Shown: one piece after another, positions 31,106 to 32,371 of the stretch
Numbering within the stretch: the first letter of the stretch is position 1
Layout: each line of letters starts with the position of its first letter
DNA from: Azospirillum brasilense
GTDB lineage: Bacteria; Pseudomonadota; Alphaproteobacteria; Rickettsiales; UBA3002
DNA length: 32,371 nucleotides
NCBI GenBank assembly: GCA_003241645.1
Contig: QFOX01000018.1
Span: 1 to 32,371, forward strand
Reading direction: 5' to 3'
Notes under the pieces: model-generated
Seen by the model: only the letters and a program-made list of their open reading frames with translations
The model's database searches: none
What the model was told of the DNA's origin: nothing
Made by a program: the position numbers and the translations under genes

Positions 31106-32371
31106 GTGAAGAATCGTGTTACTTTTCTAATGCTTGCGGCGACAACGCTGCTTTCGTCCCCCGTTTGGGCTGCGCCGGTCGTGATGCTGCAGTTCGGCTC
31201 GTTCGAAACCCGCGAAGAAGCAGAAGAAAAGCTGAGCGCCCTGAAATCCAAACATGCGGGCGTGCTTTCGCCCATGCAGTCCGGCATCCGCGAAGTGACC
31301 CTGCCGCCGGATAACCTGACCGTGTACCGCACGCAAGCCGGCCCGCTGCCCAGCCGCGCGGCCGCGCAATCCATCTGCTCGCAGCTCGCCAGCAATGGCG
31401 ACGATTGCTACGTGGTGGAAACCGCCATGGCGCCGAGCTTCTCGCCCGCACCGGCCGTTGCTGCCGCGGCACCCGCACCGGCAGAAAAGCCCATGATCGC
31501 AAGCGCCACCCCGGCGCCCGCGCCCATGCCGCCCGCCACCCTTGCGCCCATGCCTTCGGCCCTGACGAATGCACCTGCCAACAGCGGCCCCGCGCCGTTG
31601 ACCAGCCTTTCGGCCGTACCCGCGCGTGATCCCGGCAATATGGCCGCGATCAATCGCGTGACCGCGGCACCTGCGCCTGCCATGGCTGCCGCTGCTGTGC
31701 CCAGCGCCCCGGTATCGAGCGACATGCAAAAAGCCATGGACGCTGCAGCCGCCGAGCAGAACAAAGCCGAGGCCGACGTGAAGACCCTGGCCGAAGCGCC
31801 GACCCCTGCGGATGCGAAGAAAGAAGGTACGTTCTGGTCGCGACTGAATCCTTTCAGCGATGATGCTGCACCCGCCGCCGCGCCGAAACCCGCACCCGCG
31901 CCGATGCCGGTTGCAGCGCCCGTTGCGCCGGTCGAAGAAAAACCCATGCCTGCGCCCGTCATGGCGGCCGCTGCACCTGCACCCGTTGCAGCGCCTGCTC
32001 CTGCGCCCGCACCGGTGGCCATGGCCGCTGCACCTGCACCCATGCCTGCCGATGGGATGTTGCCACCGCCGGCGCCGCTGGTGGGCCGTGGTTCGGTGGC
32101 GGATACGACCTCTGCATCGCTGCGTGCACCTGCCGCGCCTGCGCCGGTGATCGTTCCGCAAGCCACGGGCAGCATGCCGCAGGTCGCATCGGCTTCGGCA
32201 CCTGCACCGCTGATGGTGCCGCCGCCGGGCACGTTGCAGCCTGCCAATGGCAATGTGCGCGTGGGCGAGGCCCAGCGCGTGCCGCTGTCGCAAGCAACCG
32301 TTCCGGCTGCTGCACCGCGTGTTCCCGCGGCGCCTGCTGCCATGCTTCCGGGGTCGCCCAGCGTGTCGCTG
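31106..32371 (+). CDS. Secreted SPOR-domain protein with long Pro/Ala-rich region (3' partial)
   Basis: The frame is open for 422 codons to the window edge with no stop. It starts with GTG, preceded by GGGGAG (31095-31100) at a spacing of 5. The product has a signal peptide (about 1-23, ending VWA), then a SPOR-like domain (about 24-110): VVMLQFGSFETREEAEEKL, VYRTQAGPLPSRAAAQSICSQL, CYVVE. SPOR domains bind denuded peptidoglycan glycans at division sites. Beyond residue 110 the chain is dominated by Ala, Pro, Met and Val (APAPMP-type units), interrupted by a short charged helix (about 208-235) and WSRLNPFSDD. SPOR usually lies at the C-terminus, so a second copy or another domain may follow outside the window. 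The antisense and shifted frames here are shadows. Confidence 0.82.
   Translation, partial: MKNRVTFLMLAATTLLSSPVWAAPVVMLQFGSFETREEAEEKLSALKSKHAGVLSPMQSGIREVTLPPDNLTVYRTQAGPLPSRAAAQSICSQLASNGDDCYVVETAMAPSFSPAPAVAAAAPAPAEKPMIASATPAPAPMPPATLAPMPSALTNAPANSGPAPLTSLSAVPARDPGNMAAINRVTAAPAPAMAAAAVPSAPVSSDMQKAMDAAAAEQNKAEADVKTLAEAPTPADAKKEGTFWSRLNPFSDDAAPAAAPKPAPAPMPVAAPVAPVEEKPMPAPVMAAAAPAPVAAPAPAPAPVAMAAAPAPMPADGMLPPPAPLVGRGSVADTTSASLRAPAAPAPVIVPQATGSMPQVASASAPAPLMVPPPGTLQPANGNVRVGEAQRVPLSQATVPAAAPRVPAAPAAMLPGSPSVSL

Noticed and set aside
31127..32293. 388-codon Arg/Gly/His-rich open frame on the minus strand
   Set aside because: It is the shadow of the Ala/Pro-rich SPOR gene, whose GTG start with a good Shine-Dalgarno and a signal peptide support the plus strand.
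31440..32371. Possible tandem DNA repeat in the Pro/Ala-rich part of the SPOR gene
   Set aside because: The repetition is at amino acid level (Ala/Pro/Met units) with variable codons and no fixed period, so it is low-complexity protein sequence and not a DNA repeat array.

Overview
The window is a compact, high-GC chromosomal segment from an alphaproteobacterium. The evidence is the CtrA/ChpT cell-cycle phosphorelay, ctrA lying next to fliI-fliJ, a class I lysyl-tRNA synthetase, a DUF1674/SDHAF4 protein, the argH-lptM-lysA cluster divergent from a tlpA-like gene, and an ftsX-ydcF-plsC block. Heptose genes (gmhA, gmhB) and an O-antigen ligase point to a lineage with heptose-containing LPS, perhaps a Rhodospirillales- or Micavibrionales-like group. 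The species cannot be named from this sequence. No rRNA, insertion sequence, prophage or CRISPR array was seen. Gene density is very high, with many 1-11 bp overlaps, and no gene-free stretch reaches 300 bp.

Layout. (1) 1-1.65 kb, minus: tRNA-Ala(TGC), an O-antigen ligase family protein and a small SDHAF4-like protein. (2) 1.7-4.25 kb, plus: rsmB, rpe and gmhA, with a long palindromic intergenic repeat immediately before the gmhA start codon. (3) 4.3-8.2 kb: chpT, a CheA-like protein without a kinase domain, and cheW on plus. They converge through a bidirectional terminator on ctrA (minus). The ctrA upstream region holds a perfect TTAA-N7-TTAA CtrA box and many extra half-sites, and a near-perfect box precedes chpT. 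(4) 8.2-11 kb: a YcgN-type cysteine-cluster gene divergent from fliI-fliJ and a lipoprotein gene. (5) 11-15 kb: SIMPL-domain protein and pdxH (minus), then ydbH-like/ynbE/ydbL and a methyltransferase (plus). (6) 15-19.6 kb, minus: a five-gene overlapping run rph-rdgB-FMN reductase-dsbD-redoxin. (7) 19.7-25.1 kb: grpE, ftsX, gmhB, ydcF-like and plsC (plus), ftsE (minus), then a zinc-ribbon membrane protein and hpt (plus). (8) 25.1-30.9 kb: lysA, lptM and argH (minus), tlpA-like (plus), HAD hydrolase and lysS (minus). (9) 31.1 kb to the end: a GTG-started SPOR-domain protein with a long Pro/Ala-rich tail, cut by the window edge.

Functional themes. Envelope building dominates: LPS heptose and ligation, phospholipid synthesis (plsC), a YdbH/YnbE/YdbL intermembrane lipid-transport set, LptM, FtsEX division control, a SPOR protein and periplasmic thiol-redox proteins. 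A second theme is CtrA regulation of cell cycle and motility. The most interesting unit is chpT / kinase-less CheA / cheW / ctrA. It keeps a phosphorylatable HPt domain and CheW-type coupling domains but has lost the ATPase, so it could be a receptor-array-like scaffold or phosphate reservoir linked to the CtrA phosphorelay. A second oddity is that ftsE and ftsX, normally adjacent, are about 1.9 kb apart on opposite strands.
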